Shown here piece by piece: positions 1 through 9,206 of a stretch of DNA of 64,000 nucleotides. A program made the translations under genes and the position numbers. The stretch lies in contig DATKEN010000112.1 of assembly GCA_035512155.1 (NCBI GenBank), positions 15,316-79,315 on the forward strand, written 5' to 3'. Numbering within the stretch: the first letter of the stretch is position 1; the number at the start of each line of letters is the position of its first letter. The DNA is from JABCYV01 sp035512155. Lineage in GTDB: Bacteria > Acidobacteriota > Terriglobia > Terriglobales > Acidobacteriaceae. Under the pieces are notes generated by a model. The model did no database searches, had not been told where the DNA came from, and was given only the letters and a program-made list of their open reading frames with translations.

Positions 1-899
1 TTGGCTTTATCGGCCTCCTGGGCGCTCCTCAAGTGATGGGCGCAGGTTACGAGTACATTGACGAGGCCATGCACGGACAATTTACCTGGCAAATGCTGGC
101 CATTCTCGCGGGACTCAAGATCGTTGCTACGACTCTTTCGTTTGTCAGCGGCACTCCTGGAGGGATGTTTGCCCCCACCTTGTTTATTGGCGCCATGTTG
201 GGGGCCGCCGTCGGTGGAGTGGAACACATCTTTCTTCCTCATCTCGCCGGATCTCAAGGAACCTATGCATTGGTAGGGATGGGTGTGCTTTTTGCCGGAT
301 TCCTGCGGGCCCCCATGACATCGGTGTTTATGGTGCTTGAAGTAAGCGGCAATTACTCGGTCATCGTTCCCGTAATCGTCGCTAATACGTTCGCCTACGT
401 GATTTCGCGCGCAATGAGACCTACGGCGATTTTCGACGTCTTAACTCGCCAGGACGGCTTGGATTTGCCATCAATGGAGGAGCAGCGGGAACAAGACATC
501 CTGCGCGTGGAGGATGCTATGCAGCCGCCGAAGGGTCCGGTATTGGATGCGCAGGAAACACTCGATCGGGTCCTGCAACTTGCGGAGAAATCGCCTTCGG
601 ATCTTTTGCTGGTCCGCATGAGTCCGACAGGCTGGAATAGCGTCACCCGGCAGGAACTCAGAACCATGATCAATGAAGGTAAGGGTGCATTTAGTCTGAG
701 TTCGGTTCTGCCCATCCATCAGATTCCCTACCTCCATCCCGATTCTCCCCTGGAACTAGCCCTCCGTTATGTCGACCGATGGCCCCTCGTGCCTGTGGTG
801 AGTCGGGCTGATTTTCGTCAGTTGGAAGGAGTCATCTCGCAGCAAGATGTGCTGGAACACTACCGAACTGCCGGCGGCCAAGACCGGGATTTAGGGTGA
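1..899 (+). CDS. ClC-family chloride channel/antiporter, C-terminal part with CBS pair (5' truncated)
   Basis: The reading frame is open from base 3 and continues into the first ATG at 33, so the gene starts before the window. The visible part holds the end of the ClC membrane domain, including the ion-pathway motif GGMFAPTLFIGA and later hydrophobic helices, then a cytoplasmic tail (from about base 510) that resembles two CBS modules. ClC proteins move chloride, often in exchange for protons; the CBS tail usually senses adenine nucleotides. The gating glutamate and first selectivity motifs lie outside the window, so channel versus antiporter cannot be decided. It converges on the minus-strand gene ending at 942. 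Confidence 0.88.
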   Translation, partial: GFIGLLGAPQVMGAGYEYIDEAMHGQFTWQMLAILAGLKIVATTLSFVSGTPGGMFAPTLFIGAMLGAAVGGVEHIFLPHLAGSQGTYALVGMGVLFAGFLRAPMTSVFMVLEVSGNYSVIVPVIVANTFAYVISRAMRPTAIFDVLTRQDGLDLPSMEEQREQDILRVEDAMQPPKGPVLDAQETLDRVLQLAEKSPSDLLLVRMSPTGWNSVTRQELRTMINEGKGAFSLSSVLPIHQIPYLHPDSPLELALRYVDRWPLVPVVSRADFRQLEGVISQQDVLEHYRTAGGQDRDLG

Positions 900-941
900 A
901 GCAAATGACTAGAGACGCCTTGTACCGACCGATCAACCGAC

Positions 942-1745
942 TCAGTTGGTGGGCTTTGGACCGGTTGAAGTGAACGAACTACGCTTGGAACTGGTCTCGT
1001 TGACGGGATGCGCTTCCACAATCTTGTATCCCTCGTACTTAATGGTCAGAGTGGCGCGCCCACCCAGGCGCAAAGTGGAAATGCTCTGATTCTCCGCTGG
1101 GAGCCAGAAATCTCCGGTCTTCAAGTATGCGTGATGGATCTCGGTCTTCTTGATCCAAAAAGAAGGATTCTGGGCGGGTTCACCCTCAATTCGACACACC
1201 GCGAAATCCTTGGCATCCACCCAGATTCGGCCGCGGTAGAGAAACTTGCTGGGCACCTTGGGCTGCACCGCCAGGACGTATGGGCATGCTTCTCCAGCAG
1301 TCTGATCCGCGAGCATGGTGAAATTGTAGTTCTGGCTATTGAGGGCGATACGTTCGGGGTTTCCGGGGTCAAGAGCCTCATGTTCGGAATCGAGCAAGCG
1401 CTTGAAGATATGACTGATGACCCACTTAGAGCCGCTCTGGGAGCGGACAGTAAATTCTTTCGTGGCTGGCGCTCTGAACCTTACGTCGACAGTCATTTCG
1501 GCGTGCAGATTTTCAGGAAAGCCAACGAAGTCGAACCGGTAAAAGCGTCGACTGGTGTAGCTCTCCAATGCATTCGATCGCTCAGCATTCTTCTCTGTTA
1601 TTCGATCAACCACTTGCGATGTAGTCAGGCCCGCCTGCGCCGAACCTTGATTTGAATCCTGGGCGACTGCCTGCGCCGGCTGCAGTGCAACTAACGCCGC
1701 ACCGGTAAGAACCAAAGAGGAGCATCTGCGCCGGTAACTCGCCAT
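942..1745 (-). CDS. secreted outer-membrane lipoprotein-sorting-like protein
   Basis: A 267-aa protein starting at ATG 1745, chosen because it gives a clean signal peptide: Arg-rich n-region (MASYRRR), hydrophobic core, AQA-type cleavage site near residue 29. A longer frame to 1853 would bury this signal. The body resembles the beta-rich LolA/LppX-like fold of outer membrane lipoprotein-sorting proteins common in Acidobacteriota (MTVDVRFRAP, GRIWVDAKDFAVCRIEGEP). No lipobox follows the signal, so it is probably periplasmic. A shadow frame on the plus strand (1008-1655) is antisense to it. Substrate and partners are unknown. Confidence 0.72.
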   Translation of the reverse strand: MASYRRRCSSLVLTGAALVALQPAQAVAQDSNQGSAQAGLTTSQVVDRITEKNAERSNALESYTSRRFYRFDFVGFPENLHAEMTVDVRFRAPATKEFTVRSQSGSKWVISHIFKRLLDSEHEALDPGNPERIALNSQNYNFTMLADQTAGEACPYVLAVQPKVPSKFLYRGRIWVDAKDFAVCRIEGEPAQNPSFWIKKTEIHHAYLKTGDFWLPAENQSISTLRLGGRATLTIKYEGYKIVEAHPVNETSSKRSSFTSTGPKPTN

Positions 1746-2080
1746 ACTGACACTTGGTTCGGGGAAAAAGTAGTTCGTGCACCAGAAATCACGCCACGCA
1801 AGAGCCAAACGATCGGGTTTCAAGTTTTTCAATGCGATCCGGTTAGTGGCCATAGAAGTTACTGATCCATTTTGAATACTCGGATTTGGTTGAGGGTAGA
1901 AGGACCGCCACCAAGCTTGACTTAATTATACGCTGCCAGCGGTTTCGTCACGATTAATGCCTTGCCGCCACAACAAACAAGCCGTAAAAGTCAAGTCGAG
2001 TTGCGCTCTAAACAAAAGACCCGCCGTTACGCCACGGCGGGTTTTGCGCGAACGTCGGGATTGAGGCAGTTGCTGGATGA
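1746..2080. other. gene-free stretch between the lipoprotein-sorting-like gene and dps
   Basis: This 335-base stretch holds the upstream region of the minus-strand gene starting at 1745 and the dps terminator at 2019-2042. A minus-strand TATAAT sits at 1925-1930 but has no convincing -35 partner. No additional coding sequence or RNA gene is apparent. Confidence 0.6.
2011..2045. terminator. bidirectional intrinsic terminator downstream of dps
   Basis: A perfect 9-bp stem (ACCCGCCGT / ACGGCGGGT, 2019-2027 with 2034-2042) closes a 6-base loop. The plus strand continues TTTT, and the minus strand continues CTTTTGTT, so it can work in either direction. It lies 36 bases beyond the dps stop codon and is most likely the dps terminator. 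Confidence 0.82.
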
Positions 2081-2680
2081 TCAGTCTTCAGCTTCGACCA
2101 GAGGCATGTTCACTAGGTGCTCGCTGACGAACCAGACCTGCAATTCGTTCGTGCGCAGGACGTCGCTGACAACCAGGTCGTTGGTGCCATCGTCGCCAAG
2201 CTTGGAGGCCCGGTCGGCCAGTGTGCGGCAGTGGCGAATGATGATCTGGTGACCCTCCAATAAGCGCGAGAGTTGCACCGGGACTTCTTCCCTGCCCCGC
2301 GGCGGACGCTCGATCTGGGTGGTCTCGGCGACATCATGCGCCATGGCGATGCTCAAACCACCGAGCAGTTGAATCCGTTCAGCGATAGCGTCCACCAGCT
2401 CCGACTGTTCGTTGAAGTGTTTATCGAAAAGCAGATGAAGTTGGTAGAAGGTGGGGCCGGCGACTTGCCAATGCGACTTCTTGTAAAGATCGCGCAGGGT
2501 CATGGTGTCGGCAAGCATCTGGTTAAGTTGCTCGGTCATCTCCAATCGAACCGGTTCTTCCAGTTCCAGAGGAAGCGCGAGGTTGACGGTGCCATATTCT
2601 TGGATTTCGTGAGCTCTTTGGTGAAAGCGAGGCTGAGCACTCACTTTGCCATGGTTTCCGTTGCTTGTTTTCTTGGGCAT
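2081..2680 (-). CDS. dps: Dps-family ferritin-like DNA-binding protein
   Basis: A 199-aa Dps/ferritin-like protein, predicted to form a dodecamer that oxidises and stores iron and shields DNA during stress. Family motifs are visible: a helix with the ferroxidase-type residues KSHWQVAG (about residues 69-76), then DKHFNEQSELVDAIAER, in which the conserved His, Asp and Glu sit at the dimer-interface iron site. The N-terminal tail of about 40 residues is basic and polar (MPKKTSNGNHGK), as in DNA-binding Dps proteins. A strong Shine-Dalgarno (GAGGAGA) precedes ATG 2680, and a terminator follows. It is monocistronic and divergent from aceE. Confidence 0.92.
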   Translation of the reverse strand: MPKKTSNGNHGKVSAQPRFHQRAHEIQEYGTVNLALPLELEEPVRLEMTEQLNQMLADTMTLRDLYKKSHWQVAGPTFYQLHLLFDKHFNEQSELVDAIAERIQLLGGLSIAMAHDVAETTQIERPPRGREEVPVQLSRLLEGHQIIIRHCRTLADRASKLGDDGTNDLVVSDVLRTNELQVWFVSEHLVNMPLVEAED

Positions 2681-2950
2681 TGGGATTCTCCTCTTTGGTG
2701 GTCCGTTTTGAAATACGCTGGCTGCCGATAATTTGCGGATATAGGGCCGAATGGCGTCGTCAAGTTCATTGACGCCTAAGGTTCTAGATGATTTTCAAGG
2801 TCGCTGGGTTTCGCTGTAGTTCTGATTATAGTTCGTTGCGGCCCGGCGCGGTATCGCCGCAAGCTCCTGTCTCGCCTAGCATGGGGTCAGCAAAATTCCG
2901 CGCAATTGACTATCATTAAGTAACTGCGCACAAGATGGAGAGAATGAGAC

Positions 2951-5629
2951 GTGGCTGAGACTCAGACCGACGGGATGGAAGTGCTCGAAACTCGGGAGTG
3001 GCTCGATTCTCTTGATTACGTTTTGTCCAAGGGCGGAGCGGAGCGGGCCGGAAGATTGTTGCAACAGCTCTCGTTGCATGCCCGGCGCGCTGCCGGGGTC
3101 AACCTGCCATTTACCGCGACGACCCCTTACCAGAATACGATTCCGACGCGGCAGCAGCCGCCGTTTCCCGGTAGTCAGGAAATGGAACGCCGCATCAAGA
3201 GCTTGGTGCGTTGGAATGCGCTGGCCATGGTGGTGCGCGCCAACAAAATTCAGGAAGGAATTGGCGGCCACATTTCGACTTACGCCTCAGCCGCCACGTT
3301 GTATGAGGTCGCGTTCAATCATTTTCTGCGCGCCCAAATCGAAGGTGGTGACCGCGATCTGGTTTATTTCCAGGGTCACGCCGCGCCCGGGATGTATGCC
3401 CGAGCCTACCTCGAGGGCCGGATACCCAAGCAGAAACTGGAGAACTTTCGCCGCGAACTGAAGCCCGGCGGTGGTCTGTCTTCTTATCCACATCCGTGGC
3501 TCATGCCGGACTTTTGGGAGTTTCCAACAGTTTCGATGGGGCTGGGACCAATTCAGGCGATTTATCAGGCACGCTTCATCCGCTATCTCGAGAATCGCGG
3601 ACTGAAAAAGTCGACCGGGGGCAAGGTTTGGGCCTTTCTGGGCGACGGAGAAATGGATGAGCCGGAGTCGCTCGGCTCAATCACGCTGGCGTCCCGCGAA
3701 CGGCTCGACAACCTGATCTTCGTGGTCAACTGCAACCTGCAGCGACTGGATGGGCCGGTGCGCGGGAACGGAAAGATCATCCAGGAATTGGAGGCGATTT
3801 TCCGCGGCGCCGGCTGGAATGTGATCAAGGTTGTATGGGGTAGCGACTGGGACAATCTCATCATCAATGATCGCGATGGGTTGCTGGTCAGACGCCTGGG
3901 CGAGATTTCCGACGGCCAATACCAGAAATATTTCGTGGAAAGCGGAGCCTATTTCCGCCACAACCTCTTCGGCACAGATCCGCGCCTGTTGAAGATGGTG
4001 GAGCATCTTTCGGACGAGCAACTCTCCCGCATGAGGCTAGGCGGTCATGATCCCATAAAAGTGCATGCGGCTTACAAGGCTGCGGTCGACCACCAGGGAG
4101 CGCCGACCATCATTCTGGCCAAGACCATCAAGGGGTATGGCTTGGGCGAAGCGGGCGAAGGTAAGAACATCACTCACCAGCAGAAAAAGCTGAATGATGA
4201 TGAGCTGGAAATGTTTCGCTCACGCTTCGGGATTCCCATTCCAGATGAGCAACTGCACGATGCACCTTTTTACCGTCCCGACGACGACAGCCCTGAAATC
4301 CGCTATATGCAGGAGCGCCGTTCGCAGCTCGGCGGATATTTGCCAGAGCGCAAGGTGCGATCCAAACCGATCAATCCGGTTTCCGAATCGCACTTCGAGG
4401 AGTTTTACAAGGGCACTGAGGGGCGTGAAGCGTCGACCACGATGGTCTTCGTGCGGCTGCTGGCGAAGTTGCTGCGCGATCCGGAAATTGGCAAGCTGAT
4501 TGTCCCTATCATCCCTGACGAAGCCCGCACCTTCGGCATGGAGGCGTTGTTCCGCCAGGTCGGGATTTACTCGACGGTTGGCCAGCTCTACGAACCCGTC
4601 GACATGGACACGCTCCTTTACTACAAGGAAGCGAAAGACGGCCAGATTCTGGAAGAAGGTATCACCGAGGCGGGCTCGGTATGTTCGTTCATCGCAGCCG
4701 GAACCGCTTACGCAAATCACGGGATCAATACGATCCCGTTTTTTATTTACTATTCAATGTTTGGATTCCAGCGCATCGGGGACTTGATCTGGGCGGCCGC
4801 GGATATGCGGACACGCGGTTTCCTGATTGGTGGGACGGCGGGACGAACCACCCTGGCCGGTGAAGGCTTGCAACACCAGGACGGCCACAGTCACGTGCTT
4901 GCACTGCCGGTGCCTAACCTGGTGGCCTATGATCCAGCGTTCGCCTACGAGATTGCTGTGATCATTCAAGATGGCATCAAGCGCATGTATGTGGATCAGG
5001 AATCCATCTTTTATTATTTAACGGTTACCAATGAACCACTGCCCATGCCGGCGATGCCTGATGGCAAAGAGGTGCGCGATGGCATTCTTCAAGGCATGTA
5101 TCGCTTCCGAGCTTCGACGAAGAAGGATGCAAAGTTGTGCGCCCAGCTATTCGGCAGCGGCACCATCATGTATGAAGTGCTGAAAGCGCAACAAATCCTG
5201 GAAGAAAAATACAATGTGGCAGCCGACGTTTGGAGTGTGACCAGCTATAAGCAGCTCTATCGCGACGGAAATGATTGCGAACGCTGGAACATGCTGCATC
5301 CCGGCGAGACTCCGCGGGTGCCGTTCGTATCCCGTAGTTTGAAGGATGCGCCCGGCGTCTTCGTCGCCGCCTCCGATTACATGAAAGTTTTGCCCGAGTC
5401 CATCGCGCGCTGGGTTCCCCGTCCGCTTCTGGCCCTGGGTACTGACGGCTTCGGCCGCAGTGAGAGCAGGGCATCGCTGCGTGACTTCTTTGAAGTGGAT
5501 GCAAAGCATATCGTGCTGGCCACGCTCACCGCGCTGGCGCGGGATCAGCAGATTCAGATTGAGGTGGTGCAGAAGGCGGTTAGAGATCTCGGCATCAATG
5601 CGGGGAAGCCGAACCCGGCGATTAGCTGA
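2951..5629 (+). CDS. aceE: pyruvate dehydrogenase E1 component, homodimeric type
   Basis: An 892-aa E1 subunit (E. coli AceE is 887) that decarboxylates pyruvate with thiamine diphosphate and transfers the acetyl group to lipoyl-E2. The ThDP/Mg motif is intact: GDGEMDEPE at about residue 230, ending NCNLQRLDGP about 30 residues later. The C-terminal transketolase-like half (SVCSFIAAGTAYANHG, AGRTTLAGEGLQHQDGHS) is complete. The GTG start at 2951 follows a purine-rich GGAGAG. First gene of the aceE-aceF-lpdA cluster; a gap of about 180 bases with repeats separates it from aceF. The homodimeric E1 type, rather than an E1 alpha/beta pair, is clear from length. Confidence 0.97.
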   Translation: MAETQTDGMEVLETREWLDSLDYVLSKGGAERAGRLLQQLSLHARRAAGVNLPFTATTPYQNTIPTRQQPPFPGSQEMERRIKSLVRWNALAMVVRANKIQEGIGGHISTYASAATLYEVAFNHFLRAQIEGGDRDLVYFQGHAAPGMYARAYLEGRIPKQKLENFRRELKPGGGLSSYPHPWLMPDFWEFPTVSMGLGPIQAIYQARFIRYLENRGLKKSTGGKVWAFLGDGEMDEPESLGSITLASRERLDNLIFVVNCNLQRLDGPVRGNGKIIQELEAIFRGAGWNVIKVVWGSDWDNLIINDRDGLLVRRLGEISDGQYQKYFVESGAYFRHNLFGTDPRLLKMVEHLSDEQLSRMRLGGHDPIKVHAAYKAAVDHQGAPTIILAKTIKGYGLGEAGEGKNITHQQKKLNDDELEMFRSRFGIPIPDEQLHDAPFYRPDDDSPEIRYMQERRSQLGGYLPERKVRSKPINPVSESHFEEFYKGTEGREASTTMVFVRLLAKLLRDPEIGKLIVPIIPDEARTFGMEALFRQVGIYSTVGQLYEPVDMDTLLYYKEAKDGQILEEGITEAGSVCSFIAAGTAYANHGINTIPFFIYYSMFGFQRIGDLIWAAADMRTRGFLIGGTAGRTTLAGEGLQHQDGHSHVLALPVPNLVAYDPAFAYEIAVIIQDGIKRMYVDQESIFYYLTVTNEPLPMPAMPDGKEVRDGILQGMYRFRASTKKDAKLCAQLFGSGTIMYEVLKAQQILEEKYNVAADVWSVTSYKQLYRDGNDCERWNMLHPGETPRVPFVSRSLKDAPGVFVAASDYMKVLPESIARWVPRPLLALGTDGFGRSESRASLRDFFEVDAKHIVLATLTALARDQQIQIEVVQKAVRDLGINAGKPNPAIS

Positions 5630-5681
5630 GAAGGCGCAGATAGCTGCGGAGGAAAGCTCGATCATCGTTTTGGTTGCTATA

Positions 5682-5784
5682 GGGATCCTTCGACTCCGCC
5701 GCCGCTTCGCATTACGAAGCGGCAGACTCCGCTCAGGATGACAGGTGTCGCTTAAGATGGAAGATCCTGGGCTCAGGATGACAG
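5682..5784. repeat. dispersed hairpin repeat (family 1) between aceE and aceF
   Basis: Contains ATCCTTCGACTCCGC (5685-5699), a perfect 9-bp hairpin GCCGCTTCG..CGAAGCGGC (5701-5723), then GCTCAGGATGACAG at 5731-5744. The last 14 bases recur exactly at 5771-5784. The reverse complement of its first 15 bases is found at 38997-39011, and related copies occur near 51.1, 52.4 and 61.9 kb. It is probably a transcribed structure within the PDH cluster and could modulate aceF expression. Confidence 0.75.
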
Positions 5785-5810
5785 AACAAGAGCAGGGGAG
5801 AAAAAGTTTC

Positions 5811-7565
5811 GTGACGGAATTCAAATTACCGGAACTCGGCGAAAACATTGACCAGGGCGACCTGGTTCGTCTGATGATATCGCCGGGAGCCAGCATCACT
5901 GAGGGCCAGCCCGTAATGGAATTGGAAACGGACAAGGCCGTGGTCGAGGTGCCATCTTCGGTGGCGGGAACGGTGAAGGAGATTCGAGTTAAAGAAGGAG
6001 AAAAGGTTAAGGTCGGACAGGTAATCTTCACGGTCGAAAACGGCGCGGGCGGCAAAGCGAAGGCTGCCGAAGCCAAAGCCCCAGCAGAAAAAATCTCTGA
6101 CACTCCGGCGCAGTCCGTAGCTCAACCCAAGACAGAAAGCCGACCTTTCGAAAGCAGGCCTCCCGAGAGCCGGCCCACCGAACCTCAGGTTCCAGTAATT
6201 CCCGCAACGCCGGGAGCGACGGAATTCAGATTGCCCGAGCTTGGAGAAAATATCGATCAAGGCGATCTGGTGCGGCTGATGATTTCGTCGGGAACGAAAG
6301 TCTCAGAAGGCCAGCCGGTGATGGAATTGGAAACCGACAAGGCTGTGGTGGAAGTTCCATCTTCCATAAGCGGGGTGGTCAAAGATGTTCGCGTAAAAGA
6401 AGGCGAGAAGGTCAAGGTCGGCCAAGTTATTTTCACCCTCGAAGGCGGCGCAACTCCCCGGCCAGAGCGCACAAAGCATGCTCCGGTTGAACACGCCGAT
6501 GGACAGCACGAGGCCCGAGTAGCATTCCAGGCTGCCATCCGCGCCGAGGGTAAGACCGAAGAACAGGCGCTTCCACCCGATCAACCTCGACCTATGGCTC
6601 CGATGTTCGCCATGCCCGAGCAGCTGGGCAAAGTGGCCGGTACGGAGCACCGCGAGCCGGTGGCGGCAGCGCCTCACGTTCGGCGGTTGGCACGGGAGCT
6701 TGGCGTTGAGGTTCACGATGTCAAGGGCTCCGGCCCTGGCGGCCGCATCAACGAAGACGACGTCAAAGCCCATTCCAAGGCACTGCTGACTTCTGCTACG
6801 GCCGCTGCTCATGCCCCCGGAACTTATTTGGAGGAGCCCGCCCTTCCCGATTTCGCCAAGTGGGGAAAGATCGAGCGCGTCCCCATACGCGGGGTGCGGC
6901 GCAAGACCGCCGAACACTTGCGGATGGCATGGAACACCGTCCCGCATGTCACTCAACAGGATAAGGCGGACATCACCGAACTCGAGCAGCTGCGCGCGCG
7001 ATTTGCCCCGAAAGCTGAAGAAGCCGGCGGCAAGATGACCGTGACCGCCATCGCCCTGAAGGTTTGCGCCTCGGCACTAAAAGTGTTTCCCCAGTTCAAC
7101 GCCAGCATCGACATGGCGAAGGAAGAGATCATTTACAAGCAGTACATAAACATTGGAGTAGCGGTAGACACGGACCGCGGTCTGCTGGTTCCCGTCATCC
7201 GTGAGGTCGACAAGAAAAACATCGTTGAACTGGCGGCTGAGCTCACGCAGCTTTCGAAGAAGGCGCGCGACAAGAAACTCACGCCCACGGAAATGGAAGG
7301 CGGCACCTTTACCATTACGAATCTTGGCGGCATTGGAGGAACGGGATTTTCGCCCATCGTCAATCATCCCGAAGTCGCGATCCTCGGGCTGTCGCGCTCG
7401 AGCATGGAGCCGGTGTGGCTCAGTGGCAAGTTTGAGGCGCGGCGAGTGCTTCCGCTTTCGCTGTCTTACGATCATCGCCTGATTGATGGCGCCGACGCCG
7501 CGCGCTTTCTGCGCTGGATTGCGGAAGCGTTCGAACAACCGTTCCTGCTGTCGGTGCAGGGATGA
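5811..7565 (+). CDS. aceF: pyruvate dehydrogenase E2, dihydrolipoyl acetyltransferase with two lipoyl domains
   Basis: About 584 aa, using GTG 5811, which follows AGGGGAG and starts right at the first lipoyl domain. Upstream in-frame ATGs (5745, 5778) fall in a dispersed repeat and are less likely. Order: lipoyl domain 1 (residues 1-75, lipoyl Lys about 42), Ala/Pro-rich linker, lipoyl domain 2 (about 138-212, Lys about 177), linker, peripheral-subunit-binding domain (about 286-322, APHVRRLAREL), and the acyltransferase core with the catalytic SYDHRLIDG motif near residue 555. Both lipoyl Lys sit in the same ETDKAVVEVPSS block. It transfers acetyl groups to CoA and is the core of the PDH complex. 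Confidence 0.95.
   Translation: MTEFKLPELGENIDQGDLVRLMISPGASITEGQPVMELETDKAVVEVPSSVAGTVKEIRVKEGEKVKVGQVIFTVENGAGGKAKAAEAKAPAEKISDTPAQSVAQPKTESRPFESRPPESRPTEPQVPVIPATPGATEFRLPELGENIDQGDLVRLMISSGTKVSEGQPVMELETDKAVVEVPSSISGVVKDVRVKEGEKVKVGQVIFTLEGGATPRPERTKHAPVEHADGQHEARVAFQAAIRAEGKTEEQALPPDQPRPMAPMFAMPEQLGKVAGTEHREPVAAAPHVRRLARELGVEVHDVKGSGPGGRINEDDVKAHSKALLTSATAAAHAPGTYLEEPALPDFAKWGKIERVPIRGVRRKTAEHLRMAWNTVPHVTQQDKADITELEQLRARFAPKAEEAGGKMTVTAIALKVCASALKVFPQFNASIDMAKEEIIYKQYINIGVAVDTDRGLLVPVIREVDKKNIVELAAELTQLSKKARDKKLTPTEMEGGTFTITNLGGIGGTGFSPIVNHPEVAILGLSRSSMEPVWLSGKFEARRVLPLSLSYDHRLIDGADAARFLRWIAEAFEQPFLLSVQG
5820..6440 (+). repeat. tandem lipoyl-domain duplication inside aceF
   Basis: Two copies of a segment of about 220 bases (about 5820-6040 and 6222-6440) encode lipoyl domains that are nearly identical in protein sequence but differ at many third codon positions. 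The protein is therefore conserved by selection or partial homogenisation rather than by a very recent copy. Confidence 0.8.
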
Positions 7566-7586
7566 GAGCACTAATGAAAACCTATC

Positions 7587-7657
7587 AACCACAGAGGACA
7601 CTAAGGGCACGAAGGAGAGCCATATAGTTTCCGTGTTCCTTTGTGTTTTTCGTGGTT
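7587..7657. repeat. dispersed inverted repeat (family 2) between aceF and lpdA
   Basis: An imperfect inverted repeat with arms of about 28 bases: AACCACAGAGGACACTAAGG at one end and TTTGTGTTTTTCGTGGTT at the other. It shares AAGGGCACGAAGG (7603-7615) with 41240-41252, inside a similar inverted repeat. It fills most of the aceF-lpdA gap and ends just before the lpdA start. Confidence 0.7.
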
Positions 7658-7668
7658 AATGATTGTTC

Positions 7669-9093
7669 ATGGCTGACAATTCGAACCTACACATCGCAGT
7701 CGTAGGCGGCGGGCCTGGTGGCTACGCCGCCGCCTTCCTCGCCGCTGATCTGGGAATGAAAGTCACTCTGATCGATCCGGAGCTCAATCCGGGCGGGGTT
7801 TGTCTCTACCGCGGCTGCATTCCCTCCAAGGCACTGCTGCACGTGGCTAAGTTGATTGACGAATCTCATCAAGCGAAAAATTGGGGGATTGAATACAGTG
7901 ATCCGAAGATTGATCTGGCTCGGCTACGCTCCTGGAAAGAAGGGGTGGTGAAGAAGCTGACCGGCGGACTCGGTCAACTGTCGAAAGCTCGGTCAGTAAA
8001 ATACATTCAGGGGCAGGCGGCGTTCGAGACTTCAACGACTTTGCGCGTGGCCAAGACCGGCGGTGCCGAAGAGAGCCTTTCCTTCGACCGCATTATCATC
8101 GCGACCGGATCCCGTCCTGCGATCATTCCCAGCCTTAACCTGAATAGCCCGCGCGTAATGGCTTCGACAGCGGCGTTGGACTTAAGCGACGTGCCAAAGA
8201 CGCTGCTGGTGGTCGGCGGGGGATACATCGGGTTGGAGCTAGGTACTGTCTATGCCGCTCTTGGTTCGAACGTTTCCGTGGTCGAAATGCTGCCCGGCCT
8301 GCTGCCAGGAGCGGACCGCGATCTGGTGCTTCCTCTGCATAAGCGAGTAGAAAAGATTTTCGATGCCATTCTTCTCAACACTACAGTTTCCGCGATGAAA
8401 GAAGAAACCGGGGGTATCCGCATAACTTTCGAAGGTCCAGAGATCAACGAGCGCGAGAAGGTTTTCGACAAAGTCCTGGTCTCAGTCGGGCGCAAGCCAA
8501 ATTCTGAGATTCCAGGACTGGAGAAAACGCAGGTGCAAGTTGGCGACCGCGGATTTATCCAGGTCAACAAGCAATTGCAGACCCACGATCCTGCGATCTA
8601 CGCCATCGGCGATGTGGTTGGCGAGCCGATGCTGGCGCACAAGGCCTCGCACGAAGGGCGGACCGCCGTCGAAGCTATCGCCGGACACAAAGTCGCGTTT
8701 GAGCCGAACGCCATTCCGGCCGTTGTCTTCACTGATCCTGAAATTGCCTGGTGCGGACTCACCGAAACACAGGCGCAGAGGGAAAACCGCCAGATCAAGG
8801 TCGCGAGGTTTCCCTGGGCGGCGTCTGGGCGTGCTGTCACACTCGACCGCCCCGAAGGCATGACTAAACTCATCTTCGATCCCGAGACAGAACGAGTGCT
8901 GGGCGTGGGCATTGTCGGTGTTGGGTGTGGCGAATTGATCGCCGAGGGCGTGTTGGCGGTTGAAATGGCCGCGACCGCTACCGACGTCGCGCTCAGCATT
9001 CATCCCCATCCCACGCTTTCGGAAACACTGATGGAATCCGCCGAAGTCTTCTTCGGCACCAGCACGCACATCTATCGGCCGAAATCCCGCTGA
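7669..9093 (+). CDS. lpdA: dihydrolipoyl dehydrogenase (PDH E3)
   Basis: A 474-aa flavoprotein disulfide reductase that reoxidises dihydrolipoyl-E2 with NAD+. Visible features: N-terminal FAD motif GGGPGGYAAA, redox pair GGVCLYRGCIPSK (Cys45, Cys50), NAD motif VVGGGYIGLELG, FAD-contact AIGDV, and the C-terminal dimer-interface dyad in HPHPTLSE (His447, Glu452). ATG 7669 is preferred over TTG 7663, two codons earlier. Third gene of the PDH cluster, so most likely the complex's own E3, possibly shared with 2-oxoglutarate dehydrogenase or glycine cleavage. Confidence 0.96.
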   Translation: MADNSNLHIAVVGGGPGGYAAAFLAADLGMKVTLIDPELNPGGVCLYRGCIPSKALLHVAKLIDESHQAKNWGIEYSDPKIDLARLRSWKEGVVKKLTGGLGQLSKARSVKYIQGQAAFETSTTLRVAKTGGAEESLSFDRIIIATGSRPAIIPSLNLNSPRVMASTAALDLSDVPKTLLVVGGGYIGLELGTVYAALGSNVSVVEMLPGLLPGADRDLVLPLHKRVEKIFDAILLNTTVSAMKEETGGIRITFEGPEINEREKVFDKVLVSVGRKPNSEIPGLEKTQVQVGDRGFIQVNKQLQTHDPAIYAIGDVVGEPMLAHKASHEGRTAVEAIAGHKVAFEPNAIPAVVFTDPEIAWCGLTETQAQRENRQIKVARFPWAASGRAVTLDRPEGMTKLIFDPETERVLGVGIVGVGCGELIAEGVLAVEMAATATDVALSIHPHPTLSETLMESAEVFFGTSTHIYRPKSR

Positions 9094-9206
9094 AATCGAT
9101 GAGCTCTAAACCGTCCGGTAAAATGATGCTTCTGTTCCGCTTATTTCTTTTGATGCTCGGGCGTGCATCCGGCTAACACGCTCAGCTTTTCACCCAGGAG
9201 GGACCC

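Noticed and set aside
1008..1655. 215-aa plus-strand open frame
   Set aside because: It is antisense to the secreted protein at 942-1745, which has a signal peptide and family features; this frame has no recognisable domain.
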